Below, piece by piece: positions 49,582-58,408 of a stretch of 63,886 nt of DNA. This DNA is from JAVDCA01 sp035293985. Its GTDB lineage: Bacteria > Pseudomonadota > Alphaproteobacteria > Rhizobiales > Xanthobacteraceae. Made by a program: the position numbers and the translations under genes. Numbering within the stretch: position 1 is the stretch's first letter; every line of letters begins with the position of its first letter. The stretch lies in assembly GCA_035293985.1 (NCBI GenBank), contig DATGLS010000046.1, positions 1 to 63,886 on the forward strand, in the 5' to 3' direction. The notes under the pieces were generated by a model, which was given only the letters and a program-made list of their open reading frames with translations, did no database searches and was not told the origin of the DNA.

Positions 49582-49959
49582 ATGCTCAGGTTGATTTTTG
49601 CGCTGCTCGTCGCCACCGCGGCGGTCCCTGCAGCTATTGCCGCCGCCGCGGCGCCGGTCACGCAGTTCGATGGTCGCTGGAGCGTCTCCATCGTGACCGA
49701 CAAAGGCAGCTGCGACCGTGCCTATCGTTACGGCCTCGAAATCCGCAACGGCGTGGTGAGCTACGTGGGCGATAATGCCTTCGACATCAGCGGCCAGGTG
49801 AACCGCAGCGGTTATGTTCACGTGCGCGTCGCGCGCGGGTCGAGCTATGCGGACGGTCACGGCCGGTTGTCGCGCGACGGCGGCTCCGGCGTGTGGCGGG
49901 GCGTCGGCTCGGGCTCCTGCTCGGGTACCTGGACGGCCGAGCGGCGTCCGCAGGGCTAG
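49582..49959 (+). CDS. Small secreted protein of unknown function
   Basis: A 125-residue protein with an N-terminal signal peptide (RLIFALLVATAAVPAAIAAA). The mature part is rich in beta strands: FDGRWSVSIVTDKGSCDRAYRYGLEIRNGVVSY, then GRLSRDGGSGVWRGVGSGSCSGTWTAERR. It has a Cys pair (KGSCDR and SGSCSG) that could form a disulfide. Small proteins of this design are common in rhizobia, but no function is known. GAGG lies upstream of the ATG at 49582. Confidence 0.72.
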   Translation: MLRLIFALLVATAAVPAAIAAAAAPVTQFDGRWSVSIVTDKGSCDRAYRYGLEIRNGVVSYVGDNAFDISGQVNRSGYVHVRVARGSSYADGHGRLSRDGGSGVWRGVGSGSCSGTWTAERRPQG

Positions 49960-49962
49960 ACA

Positions 49963-50080
49963 TAGGGTGGCCAACCGCACCCTCGCGGTTGCCCACGCGC
50001 ACACACGCTGACGTGGGCACAACCTCTCGCACGCCTGTCGGCAATCGCGATATCCGCGCAAACGATCTTGACCACCCTAC
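49963..50080. repeat. GTAGGGTGG-type interspersed inverted repeat
   Basis: TAGGGTGGCCAA at the left and TTGACCACCCTAC at the right (50069-50080) are inverted ends. On the minus strand the right end reads GTAGGGTGGTCAA, and its TAG (50079-50077) is the stop codon of the dioxygenase beta subunit. Confidence 0.7.
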
Positions 50081-50547
50081 AAGGGAATCGCCAGCAGCGT
50101 ATCGATCTGGCGGCTGTCGAGGATCACGGTGCGCTCGGCGAAGCGCGGCGCGTCGCCGGCCTCGACGATGCGGTCGCGATAGGTGCCGGTCGCGAACAGC
50201 GCCGTCTCGCCCGTGTGCATGATCCGCGCCACCATGAAGCCGGTGCGCGCATGCAGCATGCCGTCGGCGCCGAGCTCGATGCGCGCCGGCCCGAGGACGT
50301 GGCGGTAGCGCTGCGCCTCGTAAATGTTGGCCTCGCGCAGCGCCTTCACGCGGTCGCGCAGCATGGCGCGCGAGGTCGCATAGACGATCGGCAGCGGCAG
50401 GCCCTGCTCGACGTTCTCGGCGGTGGTGATGCGATAGCGGCCGTCGTCGGTGAAGAAGTCCGGCCACTCCTCGAGCCGGCCTTCGTCGATCGCCTCGGCA
50501 TAGCGCGCATTGAGGTCGAGCACCGCGAGCCGGCGTTCGATGTCCAT
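50077..50547 (-). CDS. Aromatic-ring-hydroxylating dioxygenase, beta subunit
   Basis: A 156-residue protein of the small cone-shaped SnoaL/NTF2-like fold: IERRLAVLDLNARYAEAIDEGRLEEWPDFFTDDGRYRIT, then YATSRAMLRDRVKALREANIYE and RYRHVLGP, typical of beta subunits of Rieske dioxygenases. It pairs with the alpha subunit encoded just upstream, with 115 bases and a repeat element between them. The ring substrate is unknown. Confidence 0.85.
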   Translation of the reverse strand: MDIERRLAVLDLNARYAEAIDEGRLEEWPDFFTDDGRYRITTAENVEQGLPLPIVYATSRAMLRDRVKALREANIYEAQRYRHVLGPARIELGADGMLHARTGFMVARIMHTGETALFATGTYRDRIVEAGDAPRFAERTVILDSRQIDTLLAIPL

Positions 50548-50560
50548 GATATTTTTCTCC

Positions 50561-50658
50561 CGTCATCGCGAGGGAGCTAAGCTCGCGACGCAATCTCGTC
50601 CCGCATGCACCTGCGGATCGAGATTGCTTCGGCATGCTGCGCATGCCTCGCAGTGACT
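50561..50658. repeat. Nested palindromic element between dioxygenase subunits
   Basis: GTCATCGCGAG (50562-50572) is inverted in CTCGCAGTGAC (50647-50657). Inside, GCAATCTCG (50590-50598) is inverted in CGAGATTGC (50619-50627), and GCATGC copies lie near 50632-50645. This is the CGTCATTGCGAG type of element common in Bradyrhizobium relatives. Confidence 0.75.
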
Positions 50659-50662
50659 GCCC

Positions 50663-51919
50663 TCACAACTTCATATGCCGGCGATAGCTCTTCCAGAACC
50701 CGCGCACGGCCGCTTCGCTGACCCGGCTCTCCTCCGACGCGGTGCCGTTGCCGCCCATCTCGACCACCGATTCCCAGTCGGTCGCACCACGGATGCCGCG
50801 CTGCACGAAGCCGGTCGCGGCGCCGTCCTCCATCGAGATCAGGCCGGACGGCCCGATCAGGTTCGACTGGCGCAGGCGCAGCTCGGTCATCTCCTCGTCG
50901 TCGCCCTCGAAGCCGAAGCAGGTCCAAGCGAGCTCGGTGCGATCGAGTCCTTGCGGCACCACCCGGCGCACCGCGAGGCAGTTCCTGATCTGCTGCAGCA
51001 CGAATCCCGGGAAGACCGAGAGAATCTGCAGCCCGACGCCGTCGCCGAACTCGTCGACGCTCTCGAGCAGCTCCGGAGCCTCGAGCTTTCCGTAGTCCGC
51101 GTTCGCCGAGCGCATGCCGGCCTGCTCGTATTCCTTGCCGGCGACGTCGGCCGTGTACGAGTAGCTGATGTGGTGGTCGCCGTGCTCGCTGATGACGAGC
51201 CCGCCCTTCTGCGACAGGCGGTTGAGGCGGAAGGTGGTGAAGAACATGTGCAGCAGGCTCGCGTGGTAGCTGTCCTTCACGTTCTCCATGTAGAGCTTCC
51301 AGTTGCCCGGCAGCATCTGGCTGTAGCCGCCGAGGAGCTTGGCCGGCGCCTTCATGACGCGCCGCACCTTGGCGGCGATCTCGGGCCCGAGATACGGCTC
51401 GATCGGCGCGACCCGCTCACTCATGGTGCCGAACACCAGCCCGGCGAAGATCTCCACCCGCAGCCGGCGCGGCCCATGGCTGTCGGGCCGGCAGTCGGCT
51501 GGCATCCCGCCTTTGCCGGCGATGCCTCGGCGGAAGGCGACGCCGGTGAGCTTGCCTTCGAGGTCGTAGGTCCAGTTGTGATAGACGCAGACGATCTCGC
51601 GCGCCTCGCCGCGCTCCTTCAGGCAGAGCAGCGAGCCGCGATGGGCGCAGCGGTTCTCGAAGGCATGGATCGCGCCGTCCTTGTCGCGCGTCACCACGAT
51701 GGGCATGTCGCCCAGATTGGCGGTGCGGAAGGTGTTGGGGCGCGGCAGCTCCGCCTCGAGGCAGAGGAAGGTCCAGGTATCGCCGCGGAAGATCTTCGCC
51801 TGCTCCTCCTCGTACAGGTCGCGATCGGAATAGATCCAGTACGGAATGCGCGTGAGGCCGTCGCTCGGCCAGCTGCGTTGGATGGTGCGTTCGTGGGTGG
51901 TGCGTTCGTGGATGTTCAT
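50663..51919 (-). CDS. Aromatic-ring-hydroxylating dioxygenase, alpha subunit
   Basis: A 418-residue catalytic subunit. The Rieske [2Fe-2S] ligands are C91, H93, C111 and H114 in CAHRGSLLCL...CVYHNW. The mononuclear iron site is in MENVKDSYHASLLH (D216 bridging, H219 and H224 as ligands). The enzyme adds O2 across an aromatic ring or demethylates with electrons from a reductase not encoded nearby. A C-terminal helix follows as usual. The beta subunit gene is downstream. Confidence 0.93.
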   Translation of the reverse strand: MNIHERTTHERTIQRSWPSDGLTRIPYWIYSDRDLYEEEQAKIFRGDTWTFLCLEAELPRPNTFRTANLGDMPIVVTRDKDGAIHAFENRCAHRGSLLCLKERGEAREIVCVYHNWTYDLEGKLTGVAFRRGIAGKGGMPADCRPDSHGPRRLRVEIFAGLVFGTMSERVAPIEPYLGPEIAAKVRRVMKAPAKLLGGYSQMLPGNWKLYMENVKDSYHASLLHMFFTTFRLNRLSQKGGLVISEHGDHHISYSYTADVAGKEYEQAGMRSANADYGKLEAPELLESVDEFGDGVGLQILSVFPGFVLQQIRNCLAVRRVVPQGLDRTELAWTCFGFEGDDEEMTELRLRQSNLIGPSGLISMEDGAATGFVQRGIRGATDWESVVEMGGNGTASEESRVSEAAVRGFWKSYRRHMKL

Positions 51920-51944
51920 CGCGCTTCTCGCGGTGCCTGCTTCC

Positions 51945-52024
51945 GTAGGGTGGGCGAAGGCGCGGAACGCGCCGTGCCCACGCGGCTGACGTCGCGGTGG
52001 GCAGGCTGCGCTTTGCCCACCTAC
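51945..52024. repeat. GTAGGTGGGC-type interspersed inverted repeat
   Basis: GTAGGGTGGGC (51945-51955) is inverted in GCCCACCTAC (52015-52024). On the minus strand the right end reads GTAGGTGGGCAAAGC, and its TAG (52023-52021) is the stop codon of the following TctC gene. Confidence 0.8.
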
Positions 52025-53013
52025 TCCAATTTCACATTAGCCGCCTTGATCACCTTGTTCCAGCGCTCGACCTCCTCGCGCATGAAGGCCGTGGCCTCTG
52101 CGGGCGTGTCGCCGACCGGTTCGGCCGAGAGCTCGGCGAGGCGCGCTCGCACGCCCGGATCCTTGATCGCCGCCGCGATGTCGGCGCTGATCTTGTCGAC
52201 GATCGGCGCCGGCGTGCCCGGCGGCGCCACCACCGCGAACCAGGCCGAGGCCGCAAAGCCCGGCAGCGTCTCGGCGATCGTCGGCACGTCGGGCAGCGAG
52301 GACATGCGCTTTTCGCTGCCGACCGCGATCAGCCTGAGCTGGCCGCTCTTCACCAGCGCGAGCGAGACCCCGAGGTTGTCGAACATGATGTCGACGTCGC
52401 CGGCGAGCAGGCCCTGCAGGGCCGGGGCCGACCCGCGATACGGCACGTGGGTGAATTTCACGCCGGCCATCATCTCGAACAGCTCGGAGGTGAGATGCGA
52501 GGTGGTGCCGTTGCCCTGCGTCGCCGCCGTGATCTTGCCGGGCTTCGCCTTGGCATAGGCGATGAAATCCGCAACCGTCGCGGCGGCGATCTTCTTCGGA
52601 TTGACCACCAGCGCATTCGGCACGATGCCCATCACCGAGATCGGCACGAACCTCGTCGGGTCGAACGGCAGGCTCGGATAGAGGTTCTGGTTGATCACCA
52701 GCGGCGGCGGCGGCGAGGCGAGCAGCGTGTAGCCGTCCGGCGCCGACCTATAGGCCGCCTCGGCGCCGATATTGCCGGCCGCGCCGGTCTTGTTCTCGAT
52801 CACCACCGGCTGTCCCCATTTGCGCGCCAGCCAGTCGGCGACGACGCGCGGCATCACGTCGGCCGTGCCGCCGGCCGGAAACGGCACGATGATCCGCACC
52901 GCGTGGGTCGGAAAAGTCTGCGCCGGCGCGTTCGTCGGGAGCAGCACCATGATCGCGAGGAGCGCGGGAGGCGCGATGCGGGCTCGAAAGATTCGGCAGA
53001 GGAAAGCGAGCAT
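52021..53013 (-). CDS. TctC/Bug-type solute-binding protein (orphan 2)
   Basis: A 330-residue periplasmic protein. A signal peptide (IAPPALLAIMVLLPTNAPA) precedes the Bug-family core: FPTHAVRIIVPFPAGGTADVMPRVVADWLA, IENKTGAAGNIGAEAAYRSAPDGYT and VPTIAETLPGF. It would deliver a carboxylate, possibly the aromatic acid used by the adjacent dioxygenase, to a TctAB permease that is not in the window. The frame is open to 53127, but the ATG at 53013 begins the signal. The stop codon is supplied by a repeat. Confidence 0.9.
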   Translation of the reverse strand: MLAFLCRIFRARIAPPALLAIMVLLPTNAPAQTFPTHAVRIIVPFPAGGTADVMPRVVADWLARKWGQPVVIENKTGAAGNIGAEAAYRSAPDGYTLLASPPPPLVINQNLYPSLPFDPTRFVPISVMGIVPNALVVNPKKIAAATVADFIAYAKAKPGKITAATQGNGTTSHLTSELFEMMAGVKFTHVPYRGSAPALQGLLAGDVDIMFDNLGVSLALVKSGQLRLIAVGSEKRMSSLPDVPTIAETLPGFAASAWFAVVAPPGTPAPIVDKISADIAAAIKDPGVRARLAELSAEPVGDTPAEATAFMREEVERWNKVIKAANVKLE

Positions 53014-53051
53014 CGGCTTCAGTCCAAGGCGGCACGCTGGCGCTGCGTAGT

Positions 53052-53132
53052 GTAGGGTGGGTTGAGCGCGAGCGAAACCCACTCCGCTTTGCGCCGCCGT
53101 CGATGGGTTTCGCTGCAGTCGACCCATTCTAC
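53052..53132. repeat. GTAGGGTGGGTT-type interspersed inverted repeat (copy 1)
   Basis: GTAGGGTGGGTTGAGCGCGA at the left is matched by an inverted, diverged copy ending GACCCATTCTAC. Both halves contain AGCGAAACCCA or TGGGTTTCGCT. It lies between divergent TctC and VOC genes. Confidence 0.75.
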
Positions 53133-53160
53133 GCCGCTACGCCGCGGAGAGGAGGCCACC

Positions 53161-53547
53161 ATGCTGACGCACGTCTCGATCGGTGTGAAGGACATTGCCG
53201 CGAGCAAACGCTTCTACGACCAAGCCTTGCATCCGCTCGGCTACCGATGCGTGCGCGCCGCGCGCTCGATCGAAGGCTATGGTTATGGGACCGACACCAT
53301 CTTCTTCTGGATCACGTCGGCCCCGCGTCCAGTCGACCCGGACGACGGATCGGGCCTGCACTTCTGCTTCATGGCGCCCACGCGCGCGGCCGTCCATGCA
53401 TTCCATGCCGCCGCGCTGCGCGCCGGCGGTCGCGACAACGGCGCGCCCGGCCTGCGCCCGATCTATGCGCCCGACTATTATGCGGCGTTCATCATCGATC
53501 CGGATGGGTACCGAATCGAGGCGTATTACGGCCCGGGCGAGAAATGA
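53161..53547 (+). CDS. VOC (glyoxalase/dioxygenase) family protein
   Basis: A 128-residue vicinal-oxygen-chelate protein: MLTHVSIGVKDIAASKRFYDQALHPLGYR, then GLHFCFMAPTRAAVHAFHAAALRAGGRDNGAPGLRP and YYAAFIIDPDGYRIEAYY. Putative metal ligands are H4 and E at DPDGYRIE. Substrate unknown. GAGAGGAGG precedes the ATG at 53161; the frame extends to 53062 through a repeat element and is not used. Flanked on both sides by the same repeat type. Confidence 0.88.
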   Translation: MLTHVSIGVKDIAASKRFYDQALHPLGYRCVRAARSIEGYGYGTDTIFFWITSAPRPVDPDDGSGLHFCFMAPTRAAVHAFHAAALRAGGRDNGAPGLRPIYAPDYYAAFIIDPDGYRIEAYYGPGEK

Positions 53548-53550
53548 ATC

Positions 53551-53581
53551 GTGGGATGGGTTGAGCGCAAGCGAAACCCAT
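53551..53581. repeat. GGGATGGGTT-type interspersed repeat (copy 2, short)
   Basis: GTGGGATGGGTTGAGCGCAA followed by GCGAAACCCAT. It is a half-length version of the element at 53052 and lies four bases after the VOC stop codon. Confidence 0.7.
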
Positions 53582-53633
53582 CGCTTTGACGGCATCTCAT
53601 AGAGGGCGGGTCTCGCATTCGCTCAACCATATC

Positions 53634-54416
53634 CTATGATGCGTAGTCCGGCTCCTGGCGATCCAGGATACGCTTCAGCGCATTGAAGTGGCGCTGTGCC
53701 GGCGGCGGATCGCGGTAGAGGCTCGGGCCCCCGATGTCGCGCATGGTCTTCTCGACCACGGGCGCGGGAAGCTGCTTGAGCGGCTGACCGGTCCACATCG
53801 CGTAGATCTGCACCTGCGCGGCGCGCTCGATGTAGTAGAGCCGGTCGTAGGCATCCGCGATGGTGTCGCCCACCGTGGTGACGCCGTGATTGGCCATGAA
53901 CAGAATGGTTTGGTTGCCGAGCACGCGCGCGAGGCGTGCGCCCTCCTCCGGGTCGAGCGCCGGGCCCGTGTACGTGTCGTCATACGCGATGCCGCCCATC
54001 ATGCCGACCTCGGTCTGGCCGATCTCCTTGATGCGCGGATCCTCGAGCCGCGTGAGCGCGCTCGTGAACGGCATATGGGTGTGAAACACGGCCTTGGCCT
54101 GCGGCAGCGCCTTGTGCATCGGCGCGTGGATGCAATACGCCGAGCGCTCGACCTCGCCCTCCCCGCGCTTGACCTCGCCGTCGTCGATGCCGACCTCCAT
54201 GATGCAAGAGGCCGTCACCTCCGACCAATGGGTGCCGAACGGAATCTGGTAGTAGCGATCGTCGTGCCCGGGAACCACGAATGTCAGGTGGTTGAAGATG
54301 CCCTCGCTGAAGCCGTGCATGTAGGCGATGCGATGCGCGGCCGCGAGATCGACCCGCGCCTGCCATTCGGCATCGGTGTATCCGTGGGCGGCCGCCGGTG
54401 ATGTCCTGAGCTGCAT
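53634..54416 (-). CDS. Class II aldolase/adducin family protein
   Basis: A 260-residue zinc-dependent aldolase-type protein. SEGIFNHLTFVVPG opens the fold. Zinc ligands are in AVFHTHMPFTSAL (two His) and the late His in LFMANHGVTTVG. EIGQTEVGMM follows the second strand. Related enzymes split or epimerise sugar phosphates or decarboxylate aromatic acids. GGAGGACATGCG precedes the ATG at 54416. Confidence 0.9.
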   Translation of the reverse strand: MQLRTSPAAAHGYTDAEWQARVDLAAAHRIAYMHGFSEGIFNHLTFVVPGHDDRYYQIPFGTHWSEVTASCIMEVGIDDGEVKRGEGEVERSAYCIHAPMHKALPQAKAVFHTHMPFTSALTRLEDPRIKEIGQTEVGMMGGIAYDDTYTGPALDPEEGARLARVLGNQTILFMANHGVTTVGDTIADAYDRLYYIERAAQVQIYAMWTGQPLKQLPAPVVEKTMRDIGGPSLYRDPPPAQRHFNALKRILDRQEPDYAS

Positions 54417-54603
54417 CGCATGTCCTCCTTGGCGCCCGTGCACGGGGCTTGTCCGCTTGGGGCCTTCGGGCACGCGTAGATTACACCCAGCCGGCGGCCA
54501 TTGGCCACCACGCGCGCCACGTCCTTTCTTTGCGGCCGCCATTCGAACCTCGCCCATTGATTTGCCGACCAACGCTGGGGCACGACGCACCGAGGGTCCC
54601 GTG

Positions 54604-55092
54604 ATGCGATCCGCCCAGGCCGAACCGATCTCCACCGGAGAGGAACTCATCCGGATCGCGCAGGCAGGCGATGCCGAAGCGATCGGGCAGCTCATCCGTG
54701 CGTCCATCCGCGACACGATGGCGGCGCATTATTCTGCGGCTTTCATCGAGCGGCAGTGTGCGGTCTGGTCCGGTTCCCATGTCGGGCGGCTCATGCAGTG
54801 GCCGGACCGCGTCATGCTGGTGGCGACGCGCGGCCGCGAGATCGTCGGCACCGCCTGCCTCGCCGGCAATTCGGTGCGCAAGGTCTTCGTCGCCCCCCAG
54901 CGCCAGCGTGCAGGTGTCGGCCGGCGCCTGATCGAACGGTTGACGCGCACGGCCATCGGCTGCGGCGTCCACGTGCTGCACGTGCAGTCGACCATCAACG
55001 CCGCGGGCTTCTATGCCCGTATGGGCTTCTGGATCGCCGACACGGCGCTGGTCGAGGGCGAACCGTTCGTCGTCATGCAGAAGAACCTGTGA
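54604..55092 (+). CDS. GNAT family N-acetyltransferase
   Basis: A 162-residue protein. The acetyl-CoA-binding motif VRKVFVAPQRQRAGVGRRLIERLTRTA (Q/R-x-x-G-x-G/A form) lies at ~95-121. NAAGFYARMGFW follows, as usual in GNAT enzymes. The acceptor is unknown. The ATG at 54604 is chosen over the open frame upstream because it begins the conserved part; a GTG lies three bases before it. It is convergent with the HWE kinase, 251 bases away. Confidence 0.85.
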   Translation: MRSAQAEPISTGEELIRIAQAGDAEAIGQLIRASIRDTMAAHYSAAFIERQCAVWSGSHVGRLMQWPDRVMLVATRGREIVGTACLAGNSVRKVFVAPQRQRAGVGRRLIERLTRTAIGCGVHVLHVQSTINAAGFYARMGFWIADTALVEGEPFVVMQKNL

Positions 55093-55343
55093 GCCGGCGG
55101 GCCGTTCGCGCGCGCCGTGGTTGATGAGCGAACGCCGCGTTCCTGCGCGCCGGGCTCTGGACGAGATCAGCCTGGCCATCTGGCCGGCGGTCAATGGCGC
55201 CAAAGGCGCGCCGAGCGTCTTCGACTCGGCCGAGGCCGAGGCCGGTCGGGCCGGCGCCGGTCAAATCGATGACGCTGGAGAGCAGCCTGACATTGGAAGG
55301 CGGAGCCGTTTGGCTGAGATATCGGCTGCACAACCGCTGACCG
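55093..55343. other. Convergent intergenic region
   Basis: 251 bases between GNAT and HWE kinase genes. Frames here are without motif. No strong terminator is visible. Confidence 0.4.
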
Positions 55344-56507
55344 TCAGCCCGTCAGCCGATTCATCGGAATCGTGATGCGCACCGTGAGCCCGTCGGCGGA
55401 CCAGTCGTGCTCGAGCTTGCCGCCGTAACCCAGAATGGTGCGCTCGACCAGCGTCGACCCGAAGCCTTTGCTCGACGGCGCCTCGCCGGCCGGGCCACCG
55501 GTTTCCCGCCAGACCAATTCCAGGTTGGCGTCCTCGACCTCCCACGCAATATCGACCGCGCCCTCGTCGACGCTGAGCGCGCCGTATTTCGCCGCATTGG
55601 TCGCGAGCTCGTGCAGGACGAGCGCGATGCTGTTGGTCGCGTGCTCGCCGAGACGGATTTCTCCGCCCGCGAGGCTGGGCATGCGGTAGGGCCGCAGGAT
55701 CGTGCGGATCAACTCGTCGAGCTCGACCCGCTTGCTCACCGAGGCGAGGCCGAAGGACTCGCGCACCAGGCCATGTGCGTCGGCGAGCGCGTGAATGCGT
55801 CCGACCAGCGCGTCGGCCATCTCCTGCTTGGTCTGCGTTCCGCGCGCGGCCATGCGGATCATGCTGTCCGCGATGGCGAACAGGTTCTTGATCCGGTGGC
55901 CCATCTCCTTGGTGAGGGTCTCCTGCTCCTCCAACGCCCTCTTCAACCGGCCTTCCGACTGCATCATGCGCAGCGCGACGCTGGTGAAGGCGGCAAGCTC
56001 GGTCATCACCCGCTCATGCCCGGTGTGAAACTGCTGCCCTTCCCGGGCGACGACCCACAATGTCCCGATCGGCGCCTCGCCGCGCGCGAGCAGCGGCACC
56101 AGCAGGACCTCCGGGATCGTGAGGTTGGCGTCGGCGATCCAGCCGTAGACGCGCTCAGGCCGCGCCATCAGCACCGCGTCGCGGTTGTCGATGCACACGC
56201 CGCACGGGCTGAAATCGCGCGGGGTCGTCGTGCCTTCGAAAGCGGCGAGCGTGCCGGTGAGGCCGAGCCAGCGGAAGACATCGCCTTCCAGCACGCTGAT
56301 GCCGGCCGCGGCCGCATCGCAGATGTCCATCGCCTGTGCGACGAGGTGGGGCAGCAGCTGCTCGGGATGATCCGCCATCTGCTGAGCGAGATCCTGCAGC
56401 GCCAGCTTTTCACGGAGATAATCCGGCGCCGGCGACGCGCGTCGCAGGAGCTCATGGGTGATCGATACCTCCGCGATCATCGCGGGCGTCTCGATGCGGT
56501 TTGCCAA
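55344..56507 (-). CDS. HWE-type sensor histidine kinase with GAF domain
   Basis: A 387-residue cytoplasmic kinase. Residues ~35-185 are a GAF-type sensor domain. The HWE kinase core follows: phosphoacceptor H204 in EMGHRIKNLFAIADSMIRMAARG, the N-box HELATNAAKYGALS (~299-312), the Trp-containing WRETGGP, and a GFGSTLVERTI nucleotide loop. HWE kinases are concentrated in alphaproteobacteria. No response regulator is adjacent, so its partner is elsewhere. No transmembrane segment, so the signal is intracellular. Confidence 0.92.
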   Translation of the reverse strand: MANRIETPAMIAEVSITHELLRRASPAPDYLREKLALQDLAQQMADHPEQLLPHLVAQAMDICDAAAAGISVLEGDVFRWLGLTGTLAAFEGTTTPRDFSPCGVCIDNRDAVLMARPERVYGWIADANLTIPEVLLVPLLARGEAPIGTLWVVAREGQQFHTGHERVMTELAAFTSVALRMMQSEGRLKRALEEQETLTKEMGHRIKNLFAIADSMIRMAARGTQTKQEMADALVGRIHALADAHGLVRESFGLASVSKRVELDELIRTILRPYRMPSLAGGEIRLGEHATNSIALVLHELATNAAKYGALSVDEGAVDIAWEVEDANLELVWRETGGPAGEAPSSKGFGSTLVERTILGYGGKLEHDWSADGLTVRITIPMNRLTG

Positions 56508-56728
56508 GGCCCACCTGAAAATCAGGATTTGATCGGAAACGCTCCGATATTAGCCGTAAAACGACGGCGGCAAAAGAGCCGTCGCGCGGCGGCGTCGCGC
56601 GGTAGCGGCGTAGGTGCGTGCATTTTTGCATGCGCGCGTATCAGTTTGTTGCCGGCTCATGCGCGGGCGATGACACAAGGGAATTTCGACCACTTGTCGC
56701 AAAGCCGACTTAACCTTTTAATGAAGCA
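56508..56728. other. Intergenic region upstream of the HWE kinase
   Basis: 221 bases between two minus-strand genes. AT-richer at 56510-56545 and 56705-56725. The first stretch is a likely promoter zone for the kinase. Confidence 0.4.
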
Positions 56729-58267
56729 TCAGTTCGATGCTCGGTGCAGGCACTCGTACACGCGGATCAACTCGCGGCTTGCCACAGGAATAGCAAGGTG
56801 GGCCTTCGCGTTTGCGCTCGCGAGCCGGCAGGTGAGCCAGAAATAGCCGGCGGTCGGATCGATCACGAGACGCGCCGGCCGGAAATCCGGCGCGAGCAGC
56901 ACCGACAGATATGGCGTGGTGGTCTGCCACTTCAGGCGATTGAGATTGGGATCGATCCGATTGGACGATACGAAGCGCGGATCGCCCAGCGCCGGATCGG
57001 ACGCCGTGCCCATGGCGAGCGCGCGCACCGCCCCCTTGTAGCCGGTCCACGCGGTGACGAACTTCGCGGTCTCGACCGCGTGCACGAGCGTAAGCGTGAG
57101 GATCGCGCCGACCGCGGCGTGCGCCGCTGCCCCGCGCGCGAGCGCCAGCAGGTGATCGGCCAGTTCGTCGGCGTAGTGAGCCAGGAAGGCGATCGGCACG
57201 TGGAGGCGGCCCTCGGCGCGCAGCGCGGCGAGCGCCGCCAGCGCGCCGGCGGGCGGCGTGAGGAGGAAGATCGCGGTGCGCACGTAGTAGCGGTTCTGGG
57301 TGTGCAGCGAATGATCGAAGTGCAGCCAGTAGACCGCGAGCGCAAGCGCGACGATGGCGAACGCCCAGAGGTGCGCCCACGCAGGCGCGATCAGCCGCAT
57401 CACCAGAAATACGACCGCATAGGCTGCAAGCGCGCCGAACAGCAGCATGAAAAAGGTGCTGCCGAGCAGGTTGCCGACGTCGATGAAGTTGAATGCCGCG
57501 GCCGCGATGATGCTCGCATAATAACGGTCGGGCGGGAGCGCGAGCTTCACCGCCGCCCAGACGAGGATCACGGCGGCGAGCGCGCCGAGGGCGCGGATGA
57601 ACATCGCATCGCGGAACCCGCGCAGCGCGACGGTCGCGACGATTGCGACCGCGCACACCGCCGCGCCCTCGTGGGTGAGCGCAAGCGCGAGCAGCGCGAC
57701 GAAGACCGCGACGGTGCCGCGAACACCACGGCCGGCATAGTGGCAGAGCGCGAGCGCCGGCCAGAACAGCGAATGCGCGACCCACATCTCGGTCGGAAAG
57801 CCGAACACCAGCGGACTGAGACACGCGGTCGAGAGGCAGGCGCACGCGAAGATGATGCGCCGCGGCGACCGATCTGTCACGAAGGTCGCCGCGAGCCCGA
57901 TCAGCGGCGCGGCGAAGAACAGGAGACCGTAGAGCGCGATGCCGCCGCGCGCGTCGCCGGTCAGGCCCACATAGGTCTCGGCCGGCAGATGGGCGTAGAG
58001 GTAGACGAACAGGCGATCGGAGATGTCGCGAAAGTGGAAATCCCAGCCGGCGCGCGCCGCAACCGAATACGCGAAGATCGAGCCATCGCCATAGAGCTGC
58101 AGCCGATACGCCACGCCCACCAGGATGAACAGGCACGACCAGGCGAGGCCGAACGCGATCGCGACCGCGCGCAGCGCCGAGAAGATCGTGCGGGCTCCCT
58201 CGCCCGTCACCAGCTCAGAAGCATCCGCCGTGCGCGATGCGTCAGCGTTCACGTCGCATTTCTCCAC
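56729..58267 (-). CDS. Polytopic membrane protein of unknown function
   Basis: A 512-residue protein with roughly ten to eleven hydrophobic segments from ~30 to ~400 (for example AVAIAFGLAWSCLFILVGVAY, GIALYGLLFFAAPLIGLAATF, TVAVFVALLALALTH). A soluble C-terminal domain of ~110 residues follows. An acidic N-terminus precedes the first segment. The layout is like GT-C-type glycosyltransferases, but no catalytic loop with two acidic residues can be confirmed. I do not recognise a family. Confidence 0.72.
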   Translation of the reverse strand: MEKCDVNADASRTADASELVTGEGARTIFSALRAVAIAFGLAWSCLFILVGVAYRLQLYGDGSIFAYSVAARAGWDFHFRDISDRLFVYLYAHLPAETYVGLTGDARGGIALYGLLFFAAPLIGLAATFVTDRSPRRIIFACACLSTACLSPLVFGFPTEMWVAHSLFWPALALCHYAGRGVRGTVAVFVALLALALTHEGAAVCAVAIVATVALRGFRDAMFIRALGALAAVILVWAAVKLALPPDRYYASIIAAAAFNFIDVGNLLGSTFFMLLFGALAAYAVVFLVMRLIAPAWAHLWAFAIVALALAVYWLHFDHSLHTQNRYYVRTAIFLLTPPAGALAALAALRAEGRLHVPIAFLAHYADELADHLLALARGAAAHAAVGAILTLTLVHAVETAKFVTAWTGYKGAVRALAMGTASDPALGDPRFVSSNRIDPNLNRLKWQTTTPYLSVLLAPDFRPARLVIDPTAGYFWLTCRLASANAKAHLAIPVASRELIRVYECLHRASN

Positions 58268-58408
58268 CCGGCCTGCGGCGCCGCATCAATGCCACAAGGC
58301 CGCCTAGCGCGTCCGACTCTAGCCGTTCGACGACGGCAATTGCCAGCAACATCGTCCGCGGCACGGCGACCCAGACGACAGGACTCCAGTGAGGTGAGCA
58401 CGGCGTCT

